From Peribacillus muralis (lineage in GTDB: Bacteria; Bacillota; Bacilli; Bacillales; DSM-1321): a stretch of DNA of 64,000 nt. Both the position numbers and the translations under genes were made by a program. A model generated the notes under the pieces. The model saw only the letters and a program-made list of their open reading frames with translations, searched no databases and had not been told where the DNA came from. Each line of letters starts with the position of its first letter. Positions within the stretch are counted from its first letter, which is position 1. The stretch covers positions 337,446-401,445 of the forward strand of contig NZ_LMBV01000004.1 in NCBI RefSeq assembly GCF_001439925.1. Direction: 5' to 3'. Shown here one piece after another: positions 9,057 through 18,326 of this stretch.

Positions 9057-9651
9057 TATGGAGAACAGGAAGTGTGTCATCATCGGTGGTGGCAAAATCG
9101 GTTACTTTAAAGCTGGTCCCTTATTGGAAGCTGGAGCGGAAGTGACGGTCGTCAGCCCTGAGATATGCGAAGGTTTCCAACTGTTGGAAAAGGAAGGTAA
9201 GATTTTCGTTTCTTTAAAAGAAGTGGAAGAAGCTGACTATAGAGATGCTTTTTTAATCATCGTTGCTACAAATTCTGAAGAAGTGAACGAACGGGTGTAT
9301 AAAAATGCCTCACGTAGTCAATTGGTTAACGTAATTAGTAATTATGAGTGGGGTAATTTTCATATACCAGCTACATTGAAAAGAGGCATGCTTTCCATAA
9401 GTGTTTCTACTAAAGGAGCAAGTCCGGAGCTGGCCAAAAAAATCCGAAATGACTTAGGGGAAATCTATGATGATTCATATGAAGAATATCTTGAATTTCT
9501 TTTGGAAGCGCGGATGATTATTAAAAAAAGTTCATTCTCAAAAGAAGAAAAGTCCAAGTTATTGAAAGATTCAATATCGGATATTTACAAGCATTCCACT
9601 AAAGAAAGATATCGTTTTTTAGCGAGGCTGCTACCGGTAGAAGCTGAATGA
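9037..9651 (+). CDS. sirC: Precorrin-2 dehydrogenase
   Basis: NAD-dependent oxidation of precorrin-2 to sirohydrochlorin. The 204-aa protein has MYPITLNMENRKCVIIGGGKIG (Rossmann loop GGGKIG) and the family segment STKGASPELAKKIRNDL. ATG 9037 is chosen over the upstream in-frame ATG 8989 because a strong GGGGGAGGGAG (9023-9033) precedes it and the family starts MYP. It lies inside the 3' end of sirB by 20 nt. Last of the three siroheme genes. Confidence 0.93.
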   Translation: MYPITLNMENRKCVIIGGGKIGYFKAGPLLEAGAEVTVVSPEICEGFQLLEKEGKIFVSLKEVEEADYRDAFLIIVATNSEEVNERVYKNASRSQLVNVISNYEWGNFHIPATLKRGMLSISVSTKGASPELAKKIRNDLGEIYDDSYEEYLEFLLEARMIIKKSSFSKEEKSKLLKDSISDIYKHSTKERYRFLARLLPVEAE

Positions 9652-9657
9652 AATAAA

Positions 9658-9731
9658 AGTTCTTTTCGTAAAGGGTTGTTTTTAAAACGAAACGATTTTA
9701 TTGCTTGTGAATGGCAACAACGTTTGCGAAA
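9658..9731. repeat. Interspersed intergenic repeat, copy 1
   Basis: Shares blocks TTTTTAAAACGAAA and GTGAATGGCAACAACGTTTGCGAAAA with 12455-12567, and the latter block with 46138-46203. All copies are intergenic and diverged. Confidence 0.6.
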
Positions 9732-9741
9732 AAATAAAAAA

Positions 9742-9806
9742 TGCTGATCAGAAAAACTGAAGGCACCTAACCAACATGATGTTCGTTTTGGTTAGGTGCC
9801 TCTTTG
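9742..9806 (+). terminator. Terminator-like double hairpin at the end of the sulfur operon
   Basis: TCAG-AAAAA-CTGA small hairpin followed by a 14-bp perfect stem, AGGCACCTAACCAA 9761-9774 with TTGGTTAGGTGCCT 9788-9801, then CTTTG. It is a diverged copy of the element at 2943-3015. Confidence 0.75.
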
Positions 9807-9905
9807 TATCTGAAATGCATTCCTGTTTGCTTTTTAAAAGGTACCGTAGCCGCCATATTGATACGGTGATACCAAATTCAATCTTGGAATAAAAAGGGGA
9901 AGGTC

Positions 9906-10805
9906 ATGAAGAAGTTAATCGTTTTAGCCTTTATCGGGTTGTTAGCTCAATTAATCGATGGTTCACTTGGAATGGGATATGGAGTAAGCTCCACTTCCCT
10001 ATTGTTGACATTCGGAATCGCCCCTGCTGTTGCATCGGCATCTGTTCACTTATCCGAAGTCGTGACGACGGCTGTGTCAGGCGCTTCACATATAAAGTTT
10101 GGGAATGTGGATAAGAATATGGTCTACCGTTTGATCATTCCAGGTTCGGTTGGCGCATTTGTAGGTGCATGTTTCCTGAGCAATCTGCCTGCTGAATTAG
10201 CTAAACCGTATATTGCGATATTTTTATTTGGCCTGGGGATATACGTTTTGTTCCGGTTTTTATTTATTTTTAAACCTTCAAATGAAAATGAGACCGTAAA
10301 GCCATTAACAGCTAAACAATCGATTCCATTAGGACTTTTTGCAGGTTTTTGTGATGCAACAGGCGGAGGAGGATGGGGTCCGATTGCAACCCCTGTTTTA
10401 TTGTCCAAAAAAGGCATGACTGCTAGAAAAGCAGTAGGAACTGTTGATACGAGTGAGTTTGCCATTGCATTTTTTGGTAGTCTTGGTTTTATCCTTTCTC
10501 TAGGCTGGGAGGCTGTTAATTGGCTTTGGGTCGGAGCGTTGATAATAGGTGGAGTGATTGCCGCACCGATTGCAGCCTGGCTCGTCCGGATGCTGCCTGC
10601 TCAATTGATGGGTGTTTTGGTAGGGGGCTTCATTATCTTAATCAATGTACGAACACTTTTATCTTCATGGGTACCGGTTGAAGCCCATATGTATATCTAT
10701 ACAGGCATTGTGGTGATATGGGTTTTGGGAATCCTTCATACATTCAAAAAGATGTCCAAAGCAAAAAAACGTAATCAATTCGAACAACAGCAGCGTGTAT
10801 CGTAA
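9906..10805 (+). CDS. TauE/SafE (TSUP) family sulfite/organosulfur exporter-type permease
   Basis: A 299-aa integral membrane protein with about eight hydrophobic segments. TSUP signatures include LIDGSLGMGYGVSSTSLL in the first helix pair and the repeat-2 counterpart GLFAGFCDATGGGGWGPIATPVLL. TSUP proteins move sulfite, sulfoacetate or related anions. It is separated from sirC by a terminator-like hairpin but is adjacent to the sulfur genes, so export of excess sulfite or sulfur-anion transport is the likely role. No sulfate permease (cysP) was found in the operon. Start ATG 9906 is preceded by AGGGGAAGG. Confidence 0.88.
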   Translation: MKKLIVLAFIGLLAQLIDGSLGMGYGVSSTSLLLTFGIAPAVASASVHLSEVVTTAVSGASHIKFGNVDKNMVYRLIIPGSVGAFVGACFLSNLPAELAKPYIAIFLFGLGIYVLFRFLFIFKPSNENETVKPLTAKQSIPLGLFAGFCDATGGGGWGPIATPVLLSKKGMTARKAVGTVDTSEFAIAFFGSLGFILSLGWEAVNWLWVGALIIGGVIAAPIAAWLVRMLPAQLMGVLVGGFIILINVRTLLSSWVPVEAHMYIYTGIVVIWVLGILHTFKKMSKAKKRNQFEQQQRVS

Positions 10806-10960
10806 CGATAGAGATATTGTCGAAGGCGTTGTTCAGTCAATCATTGTCATATAGGGTGTAATAGTGACTGCTTCCTCAAGTTTTCATGTGACGTTCTTCT
10901 TCAAATTAATCGTTTATTTGCCCATTGGAACGATATAAGATATATGTAGCGGCAGAGCCA

Positions 10961-11395
10961 TTAATTTATGGTCTGCTGCTGTTCAAAGGATAGGAGAGTG
11001 CTCGTATATAATTCAATAAGCGGTACTATGTTTTTTTTGCGATCGAATTGCTTTAATACCAATTTCCGCAAGTCCCTTCCTGTTTGAACGCCAATATCTG
11101 ATCGGAGGAAATTACGTAAATCCCGATGAAGGATAACTTGATTGCACGTCTGTTCTGCAGCGTGATCCCCAAAGTAGCACTCCCAAGCTTGTTGAAAGTT
11201 ATTCCTATTCACTTCGCCAAAGTATCCGTGATGTCCACAGGCAATGACGGGTCTTTCGCATGCCATCGCTTCAAAAAGCAACCCTGCCTGTACCTACCAC
11301 TTAGTCTGCAAACCGCATAATAATCTTTAACTTCCGTCTGAGGTGGCTGTTTCTTTTAACCGATTAAGTACCGCTCCTCCGGCTTTGAAAAAGGT
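10961..11395 (-). pseudogene. Decayed group-1 glycosyltransferase remnant
   Basis: The minus strand carries LFEAMACERPVIACGHHGYF, the nucleotide-sugar-binding core of GT4-type glycosyltransferases, in an open frame of about 106 codons ending at 10961. Just upstream, in another frame, the sequence reads VVGTGRVAF, which in intact relatives joins directly to the EAMA motif; a frameshift near 11280 separates them. An in-frame TAA precedes VVGTGR, and a further fragment GGAVLNRLKETA lies at about 11350-11395. At least one frameshift and one stop therefore interrupt the gene, and its N-terminal half is gone. Confidence 0.75.
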
Positions 11396-11416
11396 TTTTA
11401 GAAAAAATATTCAAAT

Positions 11417-11454
11417 CATACATAGGTAAGAAAAGACTTATGTGTGGTTTTTTT
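11417..11454 (+). terminator. Terminator-like hairpin before mug
   Basis: CATACATAGG (11417-11426) pairs with CTTATGTGTG (11437-11446), with one G.T wobble and one mismatch, followed by a T-run. No intact gene precedes it on this strand within 600 nt, so it may be a leftover of a lost unit. Confidence 0.6.
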
Positions 11455-11622
11455 CTTGTGCCTGGATAACTCGATACATAAATCTATTATTTGCAATCTC
11501 GAGATTGATCAGTTCTGGATTGGACGTTTTGCTCATGAATTTTTGTGGAATGGGTGTAATGGTAGTTATTTATTTGTCGGTTTTGTACAATAATTAAGAG
11601 ACATGAAAAGGAGGTTTGCTAG

Positions 11623-12141
11623 ATGGAAGGAATAGCTGATCACTTAAAAGTGAATCTCGATATTTTGTTTGTCGGTTTCAATCCAAGCATCCGTTCTGGG
11701 GAAACTGGCCATCATTATGCCAACCCAAACAACCGTTTTTGGAAAATCCTCTTTGAGTCAGGTTTGACACCAAGGAAATATCATCCACATGAAGATAATT
11801 CCTTGCTCGATTTAGGCTATGGGTTCACCAATATCGTTTCCAGGCCAACAAAAGGTGCTGATGAAATTACTAAGGAAGAATACATAATGGGAAGGAAGCA
11901 ATTAACTAGCAAAATTGAGACGTATAAGCCTAAAATTGTCTGTTTCGTAGGCAAGGGAGTCTACCAGGAATATCGTCAATCGCGACAGATAACCTGGGGT
12001 TTGCAAGAAGACCCGTTATCCGTTGAAACACTGGAATTCGTCGCCCCGTCATCCAGTGGCTTGGTGAGAATGAAGATAGCAGATATCATCGAAATATATA
12101 GGGAGCTGCCAATCCTGCTCGACAAGTTGGAAGCACATTAA
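11623..12141 (+). CDS. mug: Mismatch-specific uracil/thymine-DNA glycosylase (Mug family)
   Basis: Base-excision repair enzyme removing uracil or thymine from G mismatches. The 172-aa product has motif 1 as FVGFNPSIRSG, the HHYANPNNRFWKIL segment following it, and motif 2 as APSSSG, where the last residues form the minor-groove wedge. Standard length for the family. Start ATG 11623 follows AAAGGAGG. Single-gene unit; a terminator pair lies downstream. Confidence 0.92.
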   Translation: MEGIADHLKVNLDILFVGFNPSIRSGETGHHYANPNNRFWKILFESGLTPRKYHPHEDNSLLDLGYGFTNIVSRPTKGADEITKEEYIMGRKQLTSKIETYKPKIVCFVGKGVYQEYRQSRQITWGLQEDPLSVETLEFVAPSSSGLVRMKIADIIEIYRELPILLDKLEAH

Positions 12142-12375
12142 CGGAATTTATAAAAAGAGGAGATTGTTCTGGAATGAGCTGAAAGGAATGGTGACATACC
12201 CGGGGTCATTATTCAGGTCACATTTGGATCTCTTCAAGTCGAGTTGCATTGGACTGCGTAAACTGTCGATACATAAGATACTAATATTCGCTGCCATGTA
12301 TGTACTCGAAGATGCGTTTCTTTTCATCTGTGAATAAAACCAGGCGAAATTAACGGTTAAATGATAAAACCTCAA

Positions 12376-12446
12376 CGGTTGACAAACTCCAATCTTATCG
12401 AGTTTGCCAACCGACCAGTAGTGGATAACCATTACTGGTTTTTTAT
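12376..12446 (+). terminator. Two consecutive terminator hairpins after mug
   Basis: First hairpin: CGGTTGACAAACTC 12376-12389 with GAGTTTGCCAACCG 12400-12413, one mismatch. Second: ACCAGTA 12414-12420 with TACTGGT 12433-12439, plus inner TGG/CCA pairs and a following T-run. The first belongs to the recurrent GACAAACTC family. Confidence 0.8.
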
Positions 12447-12454
12447 TTTAAGTA

Positions 12455-12567
12455 AAGGCTCTTTTCATAAAGTTTGCTGTTTTTAAAACGAAATTATTTA
12501 AGGGTAATAGGAGAGGGATTGAACACACCGCATTACTTGGTGAATAGCGACAACGTATGTGAAAACA
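12455..12567. repeat. Interspersed intergenic repeat, copy 2
   Basis: Contains AGGCTCTTTTCATAAAG, TTTTTAAAACGAAA and GTGAATAGCGACAACGTATG. The first half matches 9658-9731; the second half, beginning GGAGAGGGATTGAACACACC, matches 46138-46203. Confidence 0.65.
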
Positions 12568-12719
12568 GACATAAAAAAAGACCAGCTTCTAATTCTTACT
12601 TTCAATTCGGCTAGGCATTTAACGGTTTTTACTGAACATGGAAAGCTTGATTATCAAAAAAGACCTTGATGACATAAACTAGGGTGAAAGAAATTATGAA
12701 AAGTAACTTCAGGTAAAAT

Positions 12720-12733
12720 TGTAAGCGCTTTTA
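12720..12733. promoter_or_regulatory. cre box (CcpA site) upstream of the GH15/glycogen genes
   Basis: TGTAAGCGCTTTTA matches the cre consensus TGWNANCGNTNWCA at all but one fixed position. It lies about 90 nt upstream of the GH15 gene, consistent with carbon-catabolite control. Confidence 0.7.
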
Positions 12734-12819
12734 ATTTTATTGAAGGAAGCGATGTTTAGAATACGGCAGTTTGTCAACAATGGGAATAAGAAATTAACAA
12801 TCATGGAGGTGTTCGATAA

Positions 12820-13833
12820 ATGAATATAAATGGTGCCCTAGAGGTTCTTGACCGCATGCGGCTTCCTAATGGTGCGTATACGGCGAGCGTGTCCTCTGAT
12901 TACAATTATGTTTGGATTAGGGATATCGTTTATACAGTACTGCCTTTTATAAATGACCCATCCAATCGTTATGAGAAGGCATATCACGCTTTATTCGACT
13001 TATTTCAAGCCTATGAGTGGAAGATTGATATTCATACTGAACAAAAACCCCAGTATCTATTTGAATATATTCATGCGCGATATTCGACAGAACTGAAGGA
13101 GTTGCCCGATGAATGGGGGCATGCTCAAAATGATGCAATCGGTGCTTTTTTATGGGGTGTCGGCGAAGGATACAGGCATGGGAAAAAGGTGATTCGAGAT
13201 GAACGCGATTTACAAATCATTCAAAAACTGGTTCATTATTTGGAATGCCTGCAATATTGGCAGTCGGAAGATAACGGGATATGGGAAGAAAATATAGAAA
13301 TCCATGCTTCAAGTATTGGTGCTTGCGTTGCTGGTTTGAATTCAGTCAAGATGCTGGTCAATGTAAAGGAAGAACTGATCAAAAAAGGAGAAGAGGCACT
13401 CCGTTTTCTGCTTCCAAGGGAAAGTTATTCGAAAGAAACGGATTTAGCGCTTTTATCCTTAATATATCCTTACCGACTCGTCGATAGAGACATTGCCCTT
13501 AAAATATTGAATCATGTTACGGGGCGCCTTGAGCGAAAAAACGGCTGTATACGATATGAGAAAGACCTTTATTATAATGAAGGTCAAGAAGCGGAATGGT
13601 GCTTCGGACTTCCATGGCTCGGCTTATGCTATTTGGAACTGGGTATGATGAACAAAGTTAAGGAATATATAAATAAAACGAAAAAGATCATTCCAGAAAA
13701 CTGGGAAGTCCCAGAGCTGTATATCGGAGGGCGTAATATTCCTAATATAAATACTCCGCTTGCATGGTCAGTTTCTTTATCTTATTTATTCTTAACGAAG
13801 ACTGAAAAGATTCGCAGTGAACAAGTAACATGA
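12820..13833 (+). CDS. Glycoside hydrolase family 15-type protein
   Basis: A 337-aa (alpha/alpha)6-barrel-type protein. Recognisable segments are NGAYTASVSSDYNYVWIRD at residues 17-35 (substrate-binding Asp-containing WIRD of GH15), DEWGHAQNDAIGAFLWGVG near 100-115, and AEWCFGLPWLGLCYLELG near 265-280. Family members act on glucans (glucoamylase, trehalase) or are phosphorylase-kinase-like regulators. Its place directly upstream of glgBCDA suggests a role in glycogen breakdown or regulation. GGAGG lies about 10 nt before ATG 12820. No signal peptide is seen, so it is cytoplasmic. Precise substrate unknown. Confidence 0.8.
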   Translation: MNINGALEVLDRMRLPNGAYTASVSSDYNYVWIRDIVYTVLPFINDPSNRYEKAYHALFDLFQAYEWKIDIHTEQKPQYLFEYIHARYSTELKELPDEWGHAQNDAIGAFLWGVGEGYRHGKKVIRDERDLQIIQKLVHYLECLQYWQSEDNGIWEENIEIHASSIGACVAGLNSVKMLVNVKEELIKKGEEALRFLLPRESYSKETDLALLSLIYPYRLVDRDIALKILNHVTGRLERKNGCIRYEKDLYYNEGQEAEWCFGLPWLGLCYLELGMMNKVKEYINKTKKIIPENWEVPELYIGGRNIPNINTPLAWSVSLSYLFLTKTEKIRSEQVT

Positions 13834-13856
13834 AATATTCATATAACGTAACATAG

Positions 13857-13889
13857 AGCTCTTCCTAAAAAATGGGAAGAGCTTTTATT
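13857..13889 (+). terminator. Terminator between the GH15 gene and glgB
   Basis: AGCTCTTCC (13857-13865) pairs perfectly with GGAAGAGCT (13875-13883), followed by TTTATT. Confidence 0.85.
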
Positions 13890-13936
13890 GAAATAACATT
13901 ATTTTTACATTAATTGGTTATTTTTAAGAATTAAAT

Positions 13937-14024
13937 GTTTAAATCTTCAAAAAAACGGGGATTTATTACAATAAATTCTCCTCCATTTGAAGGATTAACA
14001 TCATTTTCACCGAATATATATAAT
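13937..14024 (+). promoter_or_regulatory. Promoter region of glgBCDA (possible sigma-B and sigma-A boxes)
   Basis: Two candidates. GTTTAA 13937-13942, 14-nt spacer, GGGGAT 13957-13962 resembles sigma-B (one mismatch in the -10). TTAACA 13995-14000, 18-nt spacer, TATAAT 14019-14024 resembles sigma-A. The second gives a transcript start near 14031, which would exclude ATG 14041 as a practical glgB start. Confidence 0.5.
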
Positions 14025-14079
14025 AATTGGGGAAGGATGGATGAAATGTTATCGAGTTTATTTTGATGGAGGGGTTTTA

Positions 14080-16020
14080 TTGAATACTATTTTGGATCAG
14101 CTACAAGAGAATCATCCAAGCGATTTTGATTTATATTTATTTCATGAAGGAACTCTTTATGAAAGCTATAAAATGCTTGGGGCACATATTATCACATCCT
14201 TAGGTAAAGAAGGAGTTAGATTCGCCGTTTGGGCCCCCCATGCCAAGCAAGTATCAGTGGTCGGAAATTTTAATGATTGGGACGGCTCCGATCATGTAAT
14301 GAAGCGGATCGAGGGTTCAGGAATCTGGGTGTTGTTCGTACCAGGACTACAAGAAGGGGAACTATATAAATACGAAATACATACACCTGGAAATAAACGT
14401 ATCCTTAAAGCCGATCCATATGCCTTTTATTCGGAGGTCAGACCAAAAACGGCCTCAATCGTTAAAAGGCTGGATAATTTTGAATGGCAAGATTCGAAGT
14501 GGTTAGCCGATCGGAAAAAAGAAAACATTTACCATAGGCCGCTGTCCATTTATGAAGTGCATCCCGGTACATGGAAACAAAAAGAGGATGGCGAATTTTA
14601 TTCTTACCGCGAGTTGGCGGATAATTTAGTGGATTATGTAATCGATAATAAATTTACACACATTGAAATCATGGCGATCATGGAACACCCATTCGATAAA
14701 TCTTGGGGATACCAGGTTACGGGCTATTATTCTGTAACTAGTCGCTACGGTTCTCCGGAAGATTTCAAGTATTTGATCAACCGGTGTCACCAACATGGAA
14801 TAGGAGTTATTCTTGACTGGGTCCCCGCCCATTTTTGTAAAGATGCTCATGGCCTATCCCGTTTCGATGGCACACCCCTCTATGAACCTATCGATCATAA
14901 TAGGGCAGATCGTCCGTTATGGGGGACCTATAATTTTGATTTCAGCAAACCGGAAGTTAACAGTTTCCTCATTTCAAATGTAATGTTTTGGATGGATGAA
15001 TACCATATTGATGGGGTACGTGTCGATGCGGTATCGTCAATGGTGTATTTAAATCATGACAATCCTTTGCCAGTCAAATTGAAAAATCAAAATGGCGGTG
15101 AGGAAAATCTAGAAGCGATAGAATTTTTACAAAGACTGAATGAAGCAATTTTCAAGAAATATCCGAATGCTTTAATGATGGCTGAAGAAGCAACCGATCG
15201 TCCGCTTATTACTTCTCCCACCGATATAGGAGGGCTAGGTTTTAATTACAAATGGAATATGGGATGGACGAACGATATCCTTCGATATATGAAACTTGAA
15301 ACGGATGAGCGGCCATACCATCATAGCCTTCTGACATTTTCATTTTACTATGCTTTTTCAGAAAACTTCGTTTTGCCTTTCTCGCATGATGAGGTGGTTC
15401 ATGGCAAAAAGTCATTATTAAACAAGATGCCAGGTGACTATTGGCAGAAGTTTGCGAACCTGCGTTTATTGCTTGGTTATTTCATGACTCATCCAGGAAA
15501 GAAGTTACTGTTTATGGGTGGTGAATTCGGTCAATTCATCGAATGGAAAGATGAGGAACAATTGGATTGGTTACTATTGGAATATGAATCTCATGAAAAA
15601 CTGTCCAATTATTTTCGAACCCTACAGGCATTTTATAGTGAAACCTCGGCGTTATGGAGACTCGACCATGTCCAGGAGGGATTTGAATGGATAGATCCAA
15701 ATAATAATAGTCAAAGTATCATTACCTTTATGAGAAAAGGCAAGCGCAAAGGGGATTATTGTATTGTGGTCTGTAATTTTTCTGCACAGACATATGATCA
15801 ATACAGGATCGGCGTGCCCTCCCAAGGTAAATATATTGAGGTCTTTAGTAGTGATTCCCCAGCTTTCGGAGGATCTGGTCAGGTAAACGAGCAACCTGTT
15901 GCCGTTAAAAAAGAACCTTATCATAACCAACCATTCAGTATGGAAATAACTGTACCTCCATTAGGCATTTCAATTTATATGAAGCAAACAAAAAAAAGAC
16001 GGGGGAGAGTGAACGAATAA
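14080..16020 (+). CDS. glgB: 1,4-alpha-glucan branching enzyme
   Basis: Introduces alpha-1,6 branches into glycogen. Domain order: short N-terminal segment, CBM48 ([24 protein letters not shown]), GH13 catalytic barrel and C-terminal all-beta domain. GH13 regions are visible as [17 protein letters not shown] (nucleophile Asp), MMAEEATD (acid/base Glu) and [13 protein letters not shown] (stabilising HDE). The frame is open from ATG 14041, but TTG 14080 has GGAGGGG (14067-14073) at ideal spacing and fits the predicted promoter, giving 646 aa. The stop overlaps the glgC start by 1 nt. Confidence 0.95.
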   Translation: MNTILDQLQENHPSDFDLYLFHEGTLYESYKMLGAHIITSLGKEGVRFAVWAPHAKQVSVVGNFNDWDGSDHVMKRIEGSGIWVLFVPGLQEGELYKYEIHTPGNKRILKADPYAFYSEVRPKTASIVKRLDNFEWQDSKWLADRKKENIYHRPLSIYEVHPGTWKQKEDGEFYSYRELADNLVDYVIDNKFTHIEIMAIMEHPFDKSWGYQVTGYYSVTSRYGSPEDFKYLINRCHQHGIGVILDWVPAHFCKDAHGLSRFDGTPLYEPIDHNRADRPLWGTYNFDFSKPEVNSFLISNVMFWMDEYHIDGVRVDAVSSMVYLNHDNPLPVKLKNQNGGEENLEAIEFLQRLNEAIFKKYPNALMMAEEATDRPLITSPTDIGGLGFNYKWNMGWTNDILRYMKLETDERPYHHSLLTFSFYYAFSENFVLPFSHDEVVHGKKSLLNKMPGDYWQKFANLRLLLGYFMTHPGKKLLFMGGEFGQFIEWKDEEQLDWLLLEYESHEKLSNYFRTLQAFYSETSALWRLDHVQEGFEWIDPNNNSQSIITFMRKGKRKGDYCIVVCNFSAQTYDQYRIGVPSQGKYIEVFSSDSPAFGGSGQVNEQPVAVKKEPYHNQPFSMEITVPPLGISIYMKQTKKRRGRVNE

Positions 16021-17186
16021 TGGGAGCGAAAAAATGGATAGCAATGTTATTGGCAGGAGGCCAGGGTTCAAGGTTAGGTGAACTGACCATTGGTTTGGCA
16101 AAACCAGCTGTTCCCTTCGGCGGTAAATATAGAATCATCGATTTTCCATTAAGTAACTGCACTCATTCTGGTATTGATACTGTAGGAGTGCTGACCCAAT
16201 ATCAACCATTGATTTTAAATGATTATGTCGGAAACGGGAAAGCATGGGATTTAGACCTGGATGTTGGTGGCGTCTCAGTTCTTCCCCCTTATCAAGGGAA
16301 AGAAGGCGGCGAATGGTATAAAGGGACGGCAAATGCCGTTTATCAAAATATCCATTATATTGACAACTATGATCCGGAGCATGTCCTCATTCTCTCTGGC
16401 GATCATATTTATAAGATGGATTATAGCAAGATGCTGGATTATCATGTCGAGAAGAATGCAGAGGCAACGATTGCCGTCATTCAAGTTCCTTGGCAAGAAG
16501 CAAGCCGCTTTGGGATCATGAATACCAATGAAGAAGATAAGATCACCCAATTCGATGAAAAACCAAAGTTTCCAAAGAGCAATCTCGCTTCCATGGGGGT
16601 TTATCTTTTCAATTGGAAGAAACTAAGGCAATATTTGATAAATGATGAAAAAGATGCAGATTCTTCTAATGACTTTGGCTCAAACATCATTCCCAAGATG
16701 CTTGAAGACAGAAAAAAGTTATATGCCTACCGATTCAATGATTATTGGAAAGATGTGGGAACTGTGGAAAGTCTTTGGCAGGCACATATGGATTTACTGG
16801 AGGAGAAACCAAAGTTCCAGTTGGATAATCAGGATTGGAAAATATTTGCACGTAATGCAAATCACCCACCGCAATATATCTCAGCAAACGCGGAGGTCAG
16901 TCAATCTCTTATCAATGAAGGCTGCATGATACACGGTAACATTGAACATTCTGTCTTATCCTACAATGTTCATGTCGGCTATGGTTCCACCATCAAAGAT
17001 TCAGTCATCATGCCTAATGTTACGATTGGTGAAAACGTCCATATAGAAAGAAGCATCATAGCCAGCAATTGTGTTATAGAAGATGGTGCAGTCGTGGGCA
17101 ATTCAGCGGTTACATCCGATATTACCTTAATTGGCGAAAATCAGACCATTTTGAATCCAAACAAAAAGAAGATAACTCTTAACTAG
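16020..17186 (+). CDS. glgC: Glucose-1-phosphate adenylyltransferase, catalytic subunit
   Basis: Makes ADP-glucose, the committed step of glycogen synthesis. The 388-aa product shows [16 protein letters not shown] (nucleotide-binding loop), [19 protein letters not shown], the catalytic segment [12 protein letters not shown] and [10 protein letters not shown], followed by a left-handed beta-helix C-terminus. ATG overlaps the glgB stop. Catalytic residues are intact, unlike the companion glgD. Confidence 0.96.
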   Translation: MGAKKWIAMLLAGGQGSRLGELTIGLAKPAVPFGGKYRIIDFPLSNCTHSGIDTVGVLTQYQPLILNDYVGNGKAWDLDLDVGGVSVLPPYQGKEGGEWYKGTANAVYQNIHYIDNYDPEHVLILSGDHIYKMDYSKMLDYHVEKNAEATIAVIQVPWQEASRFGIMNTNEEDKITQFDEKPKFPKSNLASMGVYLFNWKKLRQYLINDEKDADSSNDFGSNIIPKMLEDRKKLYAYRFNDYWKDVGTVESLWQAHMDLLEEKPKFQLDNQDWKIFARNANHPPQYISANAEVSQSLINEGCMIHGNIEHSVLSYNVHVGYGSTIKDSVIMPNVTIGENVHIERSIIASNCVIEDGAVVGNSAVTSDITLIGENQTILNPNKKKITLN

Positions 17187-17203
17187 AAAAAGGGGAAGAT
17201 GCT

Positions 17204-18310
17204 ATGGAAAATGTGTTGGGTATTATTAACTTGATCAATGAAAAACAACATTTAAAAGAGCTGACCGCTCATCGTAATGTAGCATCTGTGCCATTTGGCG
17301 GACGCTACCGTTTGATTGATTTCACGATGTCGAACTTCATTAACGCTGATGTATCAAAAGTAGCCGTTTTTCCGAAAGAAAAATATCTTTCGGTCATGGA
17401 TCACCTTGGTTCAGGTAAGGAATGGAACTTGGATCGACGTTCAGGGGGACTATTCATCCTTCCACCCATCCATCCGGATGAAACCGTAACAGGCGATATG
17501 AAGCAATTTCATGATCACCTTAGCTTTTTCGAGCGGGCAGCGGCGGATACTGTGATCATTTCCCCTGGATGTCATGTGTGCAAATTGGACTTCAATGAAG
17601 TGCTTGCATATCATAAAAAACATAAAGCAGATATTACCGTCGTGTATAAGGATTATGTAGGCGAATTGATAGAAAAACCGATCTATCACACCTGCTCGGT
17701 CGATTCTGATGAAGATATCACGGACATTAGCTTTTATACCATTCCAAGACCTGGAGACCATGTTTGTTTAGAAACCTTCGTTATAAGTAAGTCTCTATTG
17801 GTTAACTTGATTAAAAGCTGTGTAGCGAGTGGCGAATATGACTTTTTGAAAGATGCCGTGAAAGCCAATCTTCATCGTTTTACAGTCAAAGGATACAATT
17901 TTACTGGCGATATGCCATTCATCCATTCAATTGAAAGTTTCCATTCCAGCAATATGAACTTTCTCAATCCATCCGTTATCCGTTCCTTTTTCGGAGATAC
18001 ATGGGATGTTTACACAAAGATTAAGCATGAAGCACCTACAAAATATTCAGGATCTTCAAAGGTTACCAATTCTTTGATAGCAAACGGCTGTGTTATTGAA
18101 GGAACAGTCGAAAACAGTATACTCTTCCGAGGGGTAAAGGTGAAAAAGGGTGCAATCATTAGGAATAGCATCATCATGCAAAAAGGTGAGATTGAAGAAG
18201 GCGCTATCGTCGACAATACGATAACCGATAAAGAAGTGAAAATAACGAGTGAAAAAACGGTTATTGGGTTGAAACAGCCGACTGTAATAAAAAAAGCGGA
18301 TATCATTTAA
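17204..18310 (+). CDS. glgD: Glucose-1-phosphate adenylyltransferase, regulatory subunit
   Basis: A 368-aa paralogue of GlgC that forms the GlgCD heteromer in Bacillus. The glycine-rich LAGGxGSRL loop is absent (the N-terminus reads MENVLGIINLINEKQHLKEL) and the catalytic GDH is replaced by SPGCHVCKLDF, as expected for the non-catalytic GlgD. It retains VPFGGRYRLIDFTMSN. It starts 17 nt after glgC, with AAAGGGGAAG in front. Confidence 0.95.
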   Translation: MENVLGIINLINEKQHLKELTAHRNVASVPFGGRYRLIDFTMSNFINADVSKVAVFPKEKYLSVMDHLGSGKEWNLDRRSGGLFILPPIHPDETVTGDMKQFHDHLSFFERAAADTVIISPGCHVCKLDFNEVLAYHKKHKADITVVYKDYVGELIEKPIYHTCSVDSDEDITDISFYTIPRPGDHVCLETFVISKSLLVNLIKSCVASGEYDFLKDAVKANLHRFTVKGYNFTGDMPFIHSIESFHSSNMNFLNPSVIRSFFGDTWDVYTKIKHEAPTKYSGSSKVTNSLIANGCVIEGTVENSILFRGVKVKKGAIIRNSIIMQKGEIEEGAIVDNTITDKEVKITSEKTVIGLKQPTVIKKADII

Positions 18311-18326
18311 TAGAGGAGGTGCGGCA

